Assembly: GCA_018261905.1 (NCBI GenBank)
Contig: JAGTRU010000023.1
Coordinates: 1 to 64,000, forward strand
Reading direction: 5' to 3'
From: Pseudomonadota bacterium
GTDB lineage: Bacteria; Pseudomonadota; Gammaproteobacteria; Burkholderiales; Rhodocyclaceae
Length of the DNA stretch: 64,000 nt
In this document: piece by piece, positions 1-9,180 of the stretch
Position numbering within the stretch: position 1 is the stretch's first letter
Layout: each line of letters starts with the position of its first letter
Program-made: the position numbers and the translations under genes
Notes under the pieces: generated by a model
Databases searched by the model: none
The model's input: only the letters and a program-made list of their open reading frames with translations
What the model was told of the DNA's origin: nothing

Positions 1-2433
1 CAGCGTATCGTTACCCTTGCCTCCTTGCAGGGTATCAACACCATTTTCCCCGTACAACGTGTCGTCATCCGCCCCTCCATCCAGAACGTCGTTGCCATCT
101 CCTCCGTTCAACGAATCGGAAGCTGCTCCACCATATAGCGTGTCATTGCCAACTTCACCATTCAAGACATCATTCCCAGCGGTCCCGACCACGAAATCGT
201 CACCAGCTCCCGCGCTGAAAGCGGAGGAAGTACTCGGCGCAAAATAGAAGTCGCCACCAGAAGAGGCTGAATTCGTCACTCCGTTTAACGTGGAAGAGAC
301 AAAATTTGACCGAACTGCTTCCCAAGTCCCCGCTTGCGCAGCTTCCGACATCCATGTACTGAGTTTCGGTTCTGGACTCCAATTTTCCATTCCAGACAAA
401 CTGCCGAGATGCTTAGTCAGATCGATCAAATCCACCAGCCCACGAACCGGATCGGACGCATGCTCTGCATCAATGGCAACGTTCATCCCCGAGAAGTCCA
501 GGTTGATGCCATTCTGATCAATGCTCAGATTGATCGCATCCATATACCCTTTCAGCCGGGTTTGCAGGACGAGACCGTCGTAGACTGACTGCTTCAGGGC
601 ATCGTAGCTTTGCTGAAGGAGTAGTACTTGTGGTGCGGTCAATACAGGCACAACTACAACGAAACCCGACACGGTATAGCTCTGCCCAGGATTCACCACG
701 CTCACTGGCAGCCCATTCCCCGTGCGGATACCGCCTGCCGCCGGAAAATCCAGGAAAGTCTGGCCGTTGAACTTTTCCAGCACGGCCATCATGCTTCGCA
801 TGCTGTCAACTTCGGCCTTCATGGTCGCATAGTGCCCCTCGTCAAAACCTGTCGTTGTTTTGAGGCCGGGCACAAAGATATCCAGTCCGGGCTGTCCCTC
901 GCATTGCATGATTTGCAGTTCGAGATCCGTCACCCCCGGCACTCTATACAGGAGGCGCGGGACTGGTGTGGGCAGTCCGTTCGTATCAGCCAGAAGCGCA
1001 ACAATATTGTCCTGCGAAGTTTGCATCGTGGAACTGTTCGCCCAATCCCGGATCAGCGTATCGAGCTGGCTCATCATCTGGCTGCGAGTGGTACCGGCCA
1101 AGCCATTGACGTCGGCGATCAGCGCGGCATTGAGGCTGGCCGCTTCCTGCAGGTCGCGCACGGCGCCGCTGCCTTGCAGGCCGGGGAGTTTGGCGGCTTC
1201 TACGGTCAACGGGATTTTGTCGCCAAATTCGCGATAGAAGGCGTTGCTGGTGAGGTTGAGGTTGGCGGCCGTGCCGGTGCTGCCGTCGGTGCGCGTGAAG
1301 GTGGCGCTGGCGCTTTGGCTGTTGCCGCTGGCGAAATTCACTGTGCCGGCGGTGCTGGTCAGGCTGATGCTGGCAATGCCGGCGTCGGCCAGGGATTGCA
1401 GTTCGCCGGCATCCGAGACGCCATCCTGATCAAGGTCGCGCCAGACCCGGACATTGCCGTATTGGGCATCGGCATTGTTGAAGACGCCGTCGTGGTTGCT
1501 GTCGAGATCGGCGAGCGCGGCAAAGCCGCTGGTGGCTTTTTGGCCGTTGGACATGACGGTGTCGACACCGAAGAGTTCGTTACCGTTGTCGATGGTGCCG
1601 TTGGCGTTTTTGTCGAGGGCCAGCCAGGCATCGTCACCTTTGAGCCAGCCAGTGCCGGTTTTGGTGCCGTCGCCGTTGTGGTCAAAGAGGGTTTGGGTGG
1701 CGGCGGTGATGCCGGTGGTTTCGATGCCGTCGGCGTCTAGGTCGAGGGCTAGGGGGTCGATGCGGGGTGGGTTTTTGGCGCGGTTGAAGAAAGAACCGAC
1801 CATATCCCGAATATTTGCTTTATAACTATCAGGAACAGCCCACTTCCAAAAGGCTTCGCCTGCTTTTGCTCCTGCGTAACCAAATCCAACTGCAAGCGTA
1901 ATTCCAGTGGCAGATGCAGCTGCAATTCCTGCCAACCCAGCCAACGCAGTGATTAACGCAGCAGTCCCGAGTCCTGTTAATGCGCCAGTTGATGTTTTTC
2001 CTAGTTCCCACGTGTTTCCGTCATACCATTTAGAGCCCATTTCTGCTAGAGCAGCGATCCCCCCTGCGGTAGCAGCCCAACTTTTGGCAAGTGCCGCCAT
2101 CTCCGATTGAGAAGCTCCTACCCCGCCTTCGTATGCGGCAGTATTTCTATATCCTTGCTCTATCTGCTTTCCGATATCGAGCATTTTTTGTTCCATTGCG
2201 TTCAGGGGCTCGAAACTCGAATTCACCTTTGACCAGGCATCAGCATAGGTTTTTGCTTCCACAGCATTTTGGATATATCCGTTTGCTATCGCTTCTGTGC
2301 TTTTGGCCATTTGTTCAAGATTGATTTGTAACCACGCAGCAAGTGCACCTGACTGATCAAACCCAGAAGGTTGATTTAGTTCTGCGGCAAGCGCCTCAAA
2401 ATATGTTTGATTTTTCATAGTGATTTCATCCAT
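1..2433 (-). CDS. RTX/hemolysin-type calcium-binding protein, C-terminus beyond window edge
   Basis: Frame from ATG at 2433 stays open to base 1 (811 codons). EF-hand-like Asp-rich stretch (DLDADGIETTG, DHNGDGTKTGTG, DKNANGTIDNGNELFG, DSNHDGVFNNAD, DLDQDGVSDAGEL), then RTX nonapeptides near the edge (GNDVLNGEVGNDTLYGG...GDGNDVLDGG). Not in the ORF track, probably because it runs off the window. Confidence 0.85.
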   Translation of the reverse strand, partial: MDEITMKNQTYFEALAAELNQPSGFDQSGALAAWLQINLEQMAKSTEAIANGYIQNAVEAKTYADAWSKVNSSFEPLNAMEQKMLDIGKQIEQGYRNTAAYEGGVGASQSEMAALAKSWAATAGGIAALAEMGSKWYDGNTWELGKTSTGALTGLGTAALITALAGLAGIAAASATGITLAVGFGYAGAKAGEAFWKWAVPDSYKANIRDMVGSFFNRAKNPPRIDPLALDLDADGIETTGITAATQTLFDHNGDGTKTGTGWLKGDDAWLALDKNANGTIDNGNELFGVDTVMSNGQKATSGFAALADLDSNHDGVFNNADAQYGNVRVWRDLDQDGVSDAGELQSLADAGIASISLTSTAGTVNFASGNSQSASATFTRTDGSTGTAANLNLTSNAFYREFGDKIPLTVEAAKLPGLQGSGAVRDLQEAASLNAALIADVNGLAGTTRSQMMSQLDTLIRDWANSSTMQTSQDNIVALLADTNGLPTPVPRLLYRVPGVTDLELQIMQCEGQPGLDIFVPGLKTTTGFDEGHYATMKAEVDSMRSMMAVLEKFNGQTFLDFPAAGGIRTGNGLPVSVVNPGQSYTVSGFVVVVPVLTAPQVLLLQQSYDALKQSVYDGLVLQTRLKGYMDAINLSIDQNGINLDFSGMNVAIDAEHASDPVRGLVDLIDLTKHLGSLSGMENWSPEPKLSTWMSEAAQAGTWEAVRSNFVSSTLNGVTNSASSGGDFYFAPSTSSAFSAGAGDDFVVGTAGNDVLNGEVGNDTLYGGAASDSLNGGDGNDVLDGGADDDTLYGENGVDTLQGGKGNDTL

Positions 2434-3073
2434 TTATTACCTCAGACGTTTTTGGCAGGATTTTATTTAAGTTCAAGAACAGAGTTATAGAAACAAGGAA
2501 AGCCAGTAGTTCTGCCATGATTCCAGCAGTTGTTAAGCCAATCATCCCAAGTTTGCTTCCGGAGGTGCACCCGGCACAAAGTGATGGGTCGTTTGAAACA
2601 AGAAACACCCCAAAATACCCAACCACCACTCCCACCGGAGCTGCGATTATTAGAATCAAGCGCTTTCTACTAGGGAGAATTAAAGCATTTTGAATTATAA
2701 TTTTTGCTACGTTCTTCTTGTTCCACTCAATCCAAAGAAAAATCAATTGAAACGGAAACGCAGAAAAAACTATTGCATAGAATGCAAGAGCCTCATTAGG
2801 ATTAGAGCTGCTTTGGATATTTTCATTAATGCTAGTATAAAAAGCGGCAAACCTTGCTAACATTAAAATAATATCGCTATTCACCACAATAAACGGCGAA
2901 AACAATATTAAACATCCTCCGACAAAAGCTGGAAGCCACGCAACGGGATGGGTTATTACGCTAATTGCGCGACTATCCTTGTCAACGCAAAATGGGTCAG
3001 AGACATTTTCTTTTCCCCCATTTTTTCCCGTTGACCGTAGCAATTCATTCTCGTCATTAGTTTTCATCCTCAA
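2426..3073 (-). CDS. Small integral membrane protein of unknown function between T1SS ATPase and RTX gene
   Basis: 215-aa ORF with several hydrophobic segments; overlaps the 3' end of the ABC gene and the start of the RTX gene (ATGGATGA). Confidence 0.65.
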   Translation of the reverse strand: MRMKTNDENELLRSTGKNGGKENVSDPFCVDKDSRAISVITHPVAWLPAFVGGCLILFSPFIVVNSDIILMLARFAAFYTSINENIQSSSNPNEALAFYAIVFSAFPFQLIFLWIEWNKKNVAKIIIQNALILPSRKRLILIIAAPVGVVVGYFGVFLVSNDPSLCAGCTSGSKLGMIGLTTAGIMAELLAFLVSITLFLNLNKILPKTSEVING

Positions 3074-5327
3074 TCACCTCCATCTGCCGGGTTGTATTTG
3101 TTCCGAGTTCGATAACTTCATCGACCGCCAATCCCCTCGGAATCTGATGCGTAATAAACAACATCGTCACTTTTCCTTTGAGCTTGTTGATGGTTTTCGC
3201 GAAATGCTCCGCCGTCTGCTGATCCAGATTCGACACCGCCTCATCAAAGACCAAAATCTTCGGCCGCTTGAGCAGCGCTCTTGCGATGGCAATCCGTTGC
3301 CGCTGCCCACCCGATAGCCCGGTGCCACGTTCGCCGATTTCGGTTTGATACCCATCATTGAGCGTCTCGATCACCTCATGAATCTCCGCCGCCTTGCAAG
3401 CCTGAATCACATCCTCAAAGCTGGCATGTGGATGGGCCATGACGAGGTTGTCATAGAGCGTCCCGGCGAAGAGCACGGTTTCCTGTGGCACGACGCCGAA
3501 GGTTTGCCGGAGTTCGTTGGCAGCGAGGTGGCGGATGTCTTTGCCATCCAAAGTGATCAACCCTTCGTTCGGCTGGTAAAAGCCGAGCAGTAGTTTGGCC
3601 AGCGTGCTTTTGCCGCAGCCGGAGGGGCCCATCAGCACGGTCAGGTGGCCGGGCTTCAGCGTCAGGCTAAGGTTCTTGTACAGCCAGGGGTGATGTTCGG
3701 AATAGCGGAAGGCAAGATGGCTGAGATCGATTCTTCCGGGGCCCTGGTTTTCTCTTGTCGGGGTCAGCGTATGCGGTTCCTGCGGCATGTCGAGAATGTC
3801 GCCGAGGCGTTTGACCGCGATGTTGGCTTGCTGGAATTCCTGCCACAGGCCAACGAGTCGCAGGAGTGGCTGGCTCATCCGTCCGGCGAACATCTGGAAG
3901 GCGACGAGCATACCAACCGTGAAGCCGTCGTTCTGCATGACCAGCAAGGCACCGACGATCAGGATAGCCAGGGTCATCACCTGTTCAAGGCCATTGCTGA
4001 TGACGTTGTAGGTGTTGCCGACCTGCTTCGTACTGAAACCGGCAGCCAAATACTGGGCCAGGAAGTCGCCGTACTTCTTGTCGATGTCGGCTTCCATCTG
4101 CAGGGATTTGACGGTGGCCATGCCTGAGACGTATTCGGTGAGGAAGGACTGGTTTCTCGCCCCGAGCATGAATTGCTGGTTGAGCTTGTCGCGAAAGACC
4201 GGGGCGACGAGAAAGCTGATGAAGGCGATGGTGCCGAGCAGGCCGACGGCAATCAATGAGAGTTGCCAGCTATAGGCAAACATCACGGCGAGGAAAATGA
4301 GCAGGAAGGGGAAATCGAGGACCAGCGTGACGGCAGCACCGGAGACGAATTCGCGGATGGTTTCGACGCCATGCAGGCGGGCGACCAGGGTGCCGGTGGG
4401 GCGGTGTTCGAAATAGGGCAGCGGTAGCCTGAGCAGGTGCCGGAAAACCTGGCTGCCGAGGACGGCATCGATGCGGTTGCCGGTGTGCAGCACGAGGTAT
4501 TGGCGCAGCCAGCTCATGCCGCTGGTGAAGAGCATGAACATGACGAGCGCTACACCAAGAACGATCAGGGTGCTGTGGGTCTGGTGGACGACGACCTTGT
4601 CGATGATGACCTGCGTAAAAAGCGGCGTGGCCAGACCGACGAGCTGGATAGCCAGGCTGGCAAGCAGGACATCGCGCCAGATGGTTTTGTGCTTGAGGAG
4701 TTCAGGAATGAACCACTTGAAGCCGAACTCCTTCTTCTCGACTGCAAAGCCGGGGATTTCGCCGTCCTTGTTGGTGCCGCTGGCTTCGCGTGAGGCGAGG
4801 ATGAGTTCGGGTTCGAACTGGGTGGCAGCTTCGTCGACGGTGATGGTTTCGGGGGTTTGAGATCCCGCCCGGAAAAACAGCAGTTTCTGCGCCCCCGAGG
4901 AGGCTTGCTTCGAGGCGTCGGTTTTAAGAATGAGGACGGGAGTTCTGGCAAACTTATCCTTGTCTGATGAAGGAAGTTCCTTCTCGGTGATAGCTGCTTC
5001 GGCAAGAACATTGGCTACCGGGGGAACTGCCCTGAGGAAACCGATGGCGGGTAGCGGCAGTTTCTCCCAGGCCACACCGACCAAAAGCAGCGTACCAGTC
5101 TTGAACCCAAGCGCGCGAGCGGCTTCATGCAAGGTTGCCAGGGTATAAGGTGGCGGAAACTCCTTGGCGACCAGATCGGGGTTGAAAGGCGTGCGGTAAA
5201 GACTGCATAGGCTACCCAACAGCCAAAGGACATCATCGTGTCCGAACTCCCCCCCGGAAGATCGCATGAATAAACCATTTGTATTTTTTGGAGCCAGCAG
5301 TCTGGGCGAGAAGCAATGACCAGTCAA
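3057..5327 (-). CDS. Type I secretion system ABC ATPase/permease (HlyB/LapB-like, degenerate C39-like N-domain)
   Basis: Walker A GPSGCGKST, signature LSGGQRQRIAIARAL, Walker B ILVFDEAVSNLD, N-terminal C39-like region without an evident catalytic Cys motif. True start may be the internal Met at ~5265. Confidence 0.9.
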   Translation of the reverse strand: MTGHCFSPRLLAPKNTNGLFMRSSGGEFGHDDVLWLLGSLCSLYRTPFNPDLVAKEFPPPYTLATLHEAARALGFKTGTLLLVGVAWEKLPLPAIGFLRAVPPVANVLAEAAITEKELPSSDKDKFARTPVLILKTDASKQASSGAQKLLFFRAGSQTPETITVDEAATQFEPELILASREASGTNKDGEIPGFAVEKKEFGFKWFIPELLKHKTIWRDVLLASLAIQLVGLATPLFTQVIIDKVVVHQTHSTLIVLGVALVMFMLFTSGMSWLRQYLVLHTGNRIDAVLGSQVFRHLLRLPLPYFEHRPTGTLVARLHGVETIREFVSGAAVTLVLDFPFLLIFLAVMFAYSWQLSLIAVGLLGTIAFISFLVAPVFRDKLNQQFMLGARNQSFLTEYVSGMATVKSLQMEADIDKKYGDFLAQYLAAGFSTKQVGNTYNVISNGLEQVMTLAILIVGALLVMQNDGFTVGMLVAFQMFAGRMSQPLLRLVGLWQEFQQANIAVKRLGDILDMPQEPHTLTPTRENQGPGRIDLSHLAFRYSEHHPWLYKNLSLTLKPGHLTVLMGPSGCGKSTLAKLLLGFYQPNEGLITLDGKDIRHLAANELRQTFGVVPQETVLFAGTLYDNLVMAHPHASFEDVIQACKAAEIHEVIETLNDGYQTEIGERGTGLSGGQRQRIAIARALLKRPKILVFDEAVSNLDQQTAEHFAKTINKLKGKVTMLFITHQIPRGLAVDEVIELGTNTTRQMEVIEDEN

Positions 5328-5600
5328 TATGCCATAGGTAATAATTTTATTTCAGCAATGAAATATGGCATTCCCGACGATCAGCGCCGCTGATTAGCAA
5401 ATGATGGCGTTGCGTGAAGGACATTGAGGGTGATCAGCGCAATGCACTGCTGGCATTTTTGCTCCCTACGCGGCCTACGGTTTCTCAGGCCATGACTCCC
5501 GGCCGCCCCAAGGGGCGGCTTCATTTCAGATGCCCGCCTCACACAATTGATCGGATGGCCAGGCCGAGCAGGCAGCCTGGCCGCGCACAGAAAAACCCGG

Positions 5601-6749
5601 CTACCAGCCGAGCCGGACGGGCAAGGTCCTGGCCTGACGCTGCCAGCGGCCGCTCAGCCCGGCAGCGTCTTGACTCAGCGTAAAGCAGCCGGCCTCGCCT
5701 GACGCAGCATCCTCGGTGAATTCGAGACGCTGACCGGTCTTCTTGCCGAAGAACGAGATCGGTTTGCGGTACTTGTCGTAGTAATACAACCCGGAAAAGG
5801 AGTTGTCATCGTTGAGCGGGTTGATGCGCAGGGTGATCGGTGCCGAACCGACCTTGCCGTGCAGGACCTGTCCATGGAGCGCAACCGGCGCCGCGGCATC
5901 GCCCTCGCCGGTCAGCAGGTAGCGGCCGTAGGGTTGCAGCAGGGCAGCGAGGTCTTTCAGTCCCAGGGGCCACGTGACCTCCCCGACATCGTCGAGCGCC
6001 CGGCTGGCATGGTTGCTGCAGCGCCCGGCGGTGAACACGATGCCCTTGTCGGTCAGGATAAAACGTGTCGAACGCAGGCTATTACGCAGGGCCGCGTCAC
6101 CCGGTGTTTCCTGAAACTGAGCGAGGCAGTCTTCATTGAGGGCAAGGCGATCTTCGGTGTCCTCAACAGCATCCTTTTTGCGCTTTCCTGCCTTCTGCAC
6201 ATTCGCCAGTTCGCGCCGCAGGGTCCGGATCTGTTGCCGGTACAGGCGTTTGCGTTCGGCGAAGAAGCGCCGCCCGACCTCGCTCAGGCCGCGCGGGGTC
6301 AGAATATCGTCAATGAGCAGGAAACGACCGGTTTGCGCGTCGAAATTGAAATATTGCTGGTAGTCCTCGCAATAGGCACCACAGCCTTCGGCATTGATTT
6401 CCAGGGCAAGAACGCGCCCGTCGTTATACCGGACGCTGAAATCGAGTGATGCCGTCCCCTCCGGCGGCGTGACGCCCTCGCCGAGTGCAAAGCTCTTGCC
6501 GGCTTCGCGCGGGGCCGGCATGTTGAGTTGACTCAGGAACATGACTTCATTGATCCGAGCCGTGGCGGGAGAGGCGGGAAGCGCGTAAGGCAATTTGATG
6601 GCGCCATCGGCCCATTGGCTGGAAGAGAAACCCGTTTCGGGGTGTTTATCTGCTTTCCATTGCAGGCGCGTGCTGGTGATCTGCAGGGGTTCGGCAAACA
6701 GTTCGAGGGCGGGCAACAGCAACAGGGAAAAAAGGACGAGACGACGCAT
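5601..6749 (-). CDS. Secreted/periplasmic protein of unknown function
   Basis: Signal-peptide-like start MRRLVLFSLLLLPALELFA within ORF 5601..6824; long single ORF. Confidence 0.65.
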   Translation of the reverse strand: MRRLVLFSLLLLPALELFAEPLQITSTRLQWKADKHPETGFSSSQWADGAIKLPYALPASPATARINEVMFLSQLNMPAPREAGKSFALGEGVTPPEGTASLDFSVRYNDGRVLALEINAEGCGAYCEDYQQYFNFDAQTGRFLLIDDILTPRGLSEVGRRFFAERKRLYRQQIRTLRRELANVQKAGKRKKDAVEDTEDRLALNEDCLAQFQETPGDAALRNSLRSTRFILTDKGIVFTAGRCSNHASRALDDVGEVTWPLGLKDLAALLQPYGRYLLTGEGDAAAPVALHGQVLHGKVGSAPITLRINPLNDDNSFSGLYYYDKYRKPISFFGKKTGQRLEFTEDAASGEAGCFTLSQDAAGLSGRWQRQARTLPVRLGW

Positions 6750-6841
6750 GGTGTCAGAGGTTCCGGTAGGAAAAGGTGATCCTTCGCCGGGACGAAGGCA
6801 TTCAGTCCCGGCGATAATGAACAAATCCCTTGTTCAGTGCC

Positions 6842-9136
6842 TCAGAGTTGGTAGCGCTCGATGATCGCAAGGTGGTGGGCCGGGTCGGTGTCACAATGTT
6901 CCGCCAGGTGTAGCCAGCAAAGCGGGTGTAGCCAGTCTTGCGTAGCCGCGCTCAGCGCCCGGTGGATTTCCATGGCCGGCACGGCGTCCGGTGCGGCCAC
7001 CGTAAAGTAAATGCCGGGGAGATCGAGCGCGGCGCTGCTGTCGTGAACCTGGTAATCGCTGCCGCTGTGGATCCAGACGTTCCAGCCGCGCGAGACGAGT
7101 TGATCGCGGAAATGTTCGAAACAATCGTCGCCGGGATAAGCGCCGTCGGCCAACCAGCCTTTGCCGAAGCCACCGCGCTGCAGCGTATGCACATGGCGGA
7201 ATGTACGGATGAAGTTTTCCCGTTCCTCTTCGTCTTCGGGAAGCGGACAGACTGGCTCGGCGTCGAAGACGACCCAGTCGGCAACATGCTGCGGGCTGTT
7301 TCCTCTTGCGTTTTCCAGGATACGGGCGCTGACCGGACCGCTTCGTAGGGCGAAGTAGTCAACGGGTTCGCCATCCTCGATGTAGCGGATGATGACCGTA
7401 CCCCATTCCTCCTCGATCGGCCCAGCGCCGGAGCTCAGTTCGATTTCCAGCTGTTTTGCCGCCTCGCGCACACCCTCCCAGTCTTCGCCAGCGGTTGCGG
7501 CAATCATGTAGTCCCAGAGCACGGATTTGTCCTGTTCGGTACTGTCGTACAGTTTCAGGTAGCTCTCGGCGGCCTCGGCGAAGCGTCTTTGTTGCAGCAG
7601 GCTGTAGGCATGCAGGCGACGGGCACCGTTCGATGCGGGGGATTTTGCCAGCAACTCGCTACAGTGCCGTTCGGCCGCCGGCCAGTCGTCACGACTGCTG
7701 GCCAGGCGGGCCAGAGACCAGGAGGCCGTCAGTGGAGCGCTGGTTTCGTAGAGTTTTGCCAGACGCAATACGCCAGCTTCGTCCCCCTTGTTCATCAGGG
7801 CGCCCAGGAGGACGTAGGCGAGATTTTCTTCCCGGGTCGTGTGGGTTTCGATGTATTCCCAGAGCAGGGCTATGGCTTCGCCCTGGGCGCCGCAGGCTTC
7901 CAGCGCCGCTGCGGCCTGTTCGCGCAGCTCGCTATCTTCGGGGCGTTGCCGGACGGCCAGCAGCAGCCACTGGGCTTCCTTTTCCGGACTCCGGCTAGCA
8001 TTTTCAGCGGCCTGCGCCGCCAGATGCTCAAGCAGGTTTTCGGCCGCGACCGGCAGGTCATTTTGGTTCGGCAGGGCATCGATGGCTGCGGCCAGTGTGG
8101 CGAGAAGTGCGCTGGCACCGAGGTCCTGGCGCAATTTGCTAAGGTATTTTCGCGCCTGTTCGAGGTAGCGGCGGGCGGTCCACGCCGCCCCCCGCTGCAT
8201 GGCCAGACGGATGCCGTATTCGGCCAGTTCGATGAGGGTCCGGTAACTGCCGCTGTCTGCGTAGTGGTCCAGCGCCCGCTGCAACTGGCTGGCCAGTTGC
8301 CAGGTATTGCGCTCGCCCTGGCGCCGGAGTACCGGGTAAGCCGCCTGCCACCAGCCGATGTGGTCGCCGATGGTGAGTTCGGGCAGGGGCGGCAGGGTTT
8401 CCCAGACTTCTTCATCGCGCTCCAGTCCGGCCAGGGCCAGGGCCTTGAGCAGGGTGCGCGGCTGGCTGACATTTCGCCACTCCATGCCTTCGGCGGCCGC
8501 TTCCTGGGCGGCGATGTGCTCCAGCGCCTCGTCGTAACGCCCGAGCGCGATCAGTGTCTTGTTCTGGATTTCCAGAATGCTGTCGCCGACCTCTTCGCCC
8601 GCCGCCTCGATGCATTCCTGCTGCGCCTGCAGATAGATCAGCGCTTCCTGGGGGCGAGCCGCATCGAGCAAGGCGTCGGCTTTTTCGTTGCTCAGGCACT
8701 GGAAACAGTTCCAGCTCGGGTCGATGCGGGCCAGGGTTTCATCGCAGACTTCGATGCGTTCGCTGACCCAGCCCGGGCCGTCGATGTTGGCATAACAGGC
8801 GGCCAGATCCTGGGTCACGCAAACGGATTGCGGGCAGTCGATGGTTTCCTTGCGATGGGCGAATTCGAACAGCGCCACCGCATCGGCCAGGGCCTTTTCG
8901 CCTTCTGCCTTGTTGCCGATCCGGTTACGCATTTCCCAGTGGCCGACGAAGACTTCCAGCCACGGGTTTTCCAGCGTCTTGCATAAGGCCTTGGCTTCCG
9001 GCAGCAGGGCATCCGCCTGCTCGGGCTTCATGTCGACGATTTCACTGCTCAGGCGGTCGATCAATTCCGCGCTATGGACTTGCCCGGCTTCGGCGAGATC
9101 GTTCTGGAGCTTTTCCACCCAGTTCCAAATATTCAT
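6842..9136 (-). CDS. TPR-repeat protein with uncharacterised C-terminal domain
   Basis: 764-aa ORF with helical repeat pattern (e.g. LFEFAHRKETIDCPQSVCVTQDLAACYAN, AERHCSELLAKSPASNGARRLHAYSLLQQRRFAEAAESYLKLYD). Confidence 0.7.
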   Translation of the reverse strand: MNIWNWVEKLQNDLAEAGQVHSAELIDRLSSEIVDMKPEQADALLPEAKALCKTLENPWLEVFVGHWEMRNRIGNKAEGEKALADAVALFEFAHRKETIDCPQSVCVTQDLAACYANIDGPGWVSERIEVCDETLARIDPSWNCFQCLSNEKADALLDAARPQEALIYLQAQQECIEAAGEEVGDSILEIQNKTLIALGRYDEALEHIAAQEAAAEGMEWRNVSQPRTLLKALALAGLERDEEVWETLPPLPELTIGDHIGWWQAAYPVLRRQGERNTWQLASQLQRALDHYADSGSYRTLIELAEYGIRLAMQRGAAWTARRYLEQARKYLSKLRQDLGASALLATLAAAIDALPNQNDLPVAAENLLEHLAAQAAENASRSPEKEAQWLLLAVRQRPEDSELREQAAAALEACGAQGEAIALLWEYIETHTTREENLAYVLLGALMNKGDEAGVLRLAKLYETSAPLTASWSLARLASSRDDWPAAERHCSELLAKSPASNGARRLHAYSLLQQRRFAEAAESYLKLYDSTEQDKSVLWDYMIAATAGEDWEGVREAAKQLEIELSSGAGPIEEEWGTVIIRYIEDGEPVDYFALRSGPVSARILENARGNSPQHVADWVVFDAEPVCPLPEDEEERENFIRTFRHVHTLQRGGFGKGWLADGAYPGDDCFEHFRDQLVSRGWNVWIHSGSDYQVHDSSAALDLPGIYFTVAAPDAVPAMEIHRALSAATQDWLHPLCWLHLAEHCDTDPAHHLAIIERYQL

Positions 9137-9180
9137 TTATTTTCCTCAAGTAAGTTGCTGCTTGCCGCCTTGCGGCGAAA

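Noticed and set aside
628-1740. 370-aa plus-strand ORF over the RTX gene
   Set aside because: The minus strand is open for 811 codons with EF-hand and RTX motifs; the plus frame is a shadow.
5329-5371. Inverted repeat ATGCCAT-n29-ATGGCAT upstream of the T1SS gene
   Set aside because: Short arms and long spacer; likely chance in a promoter region.
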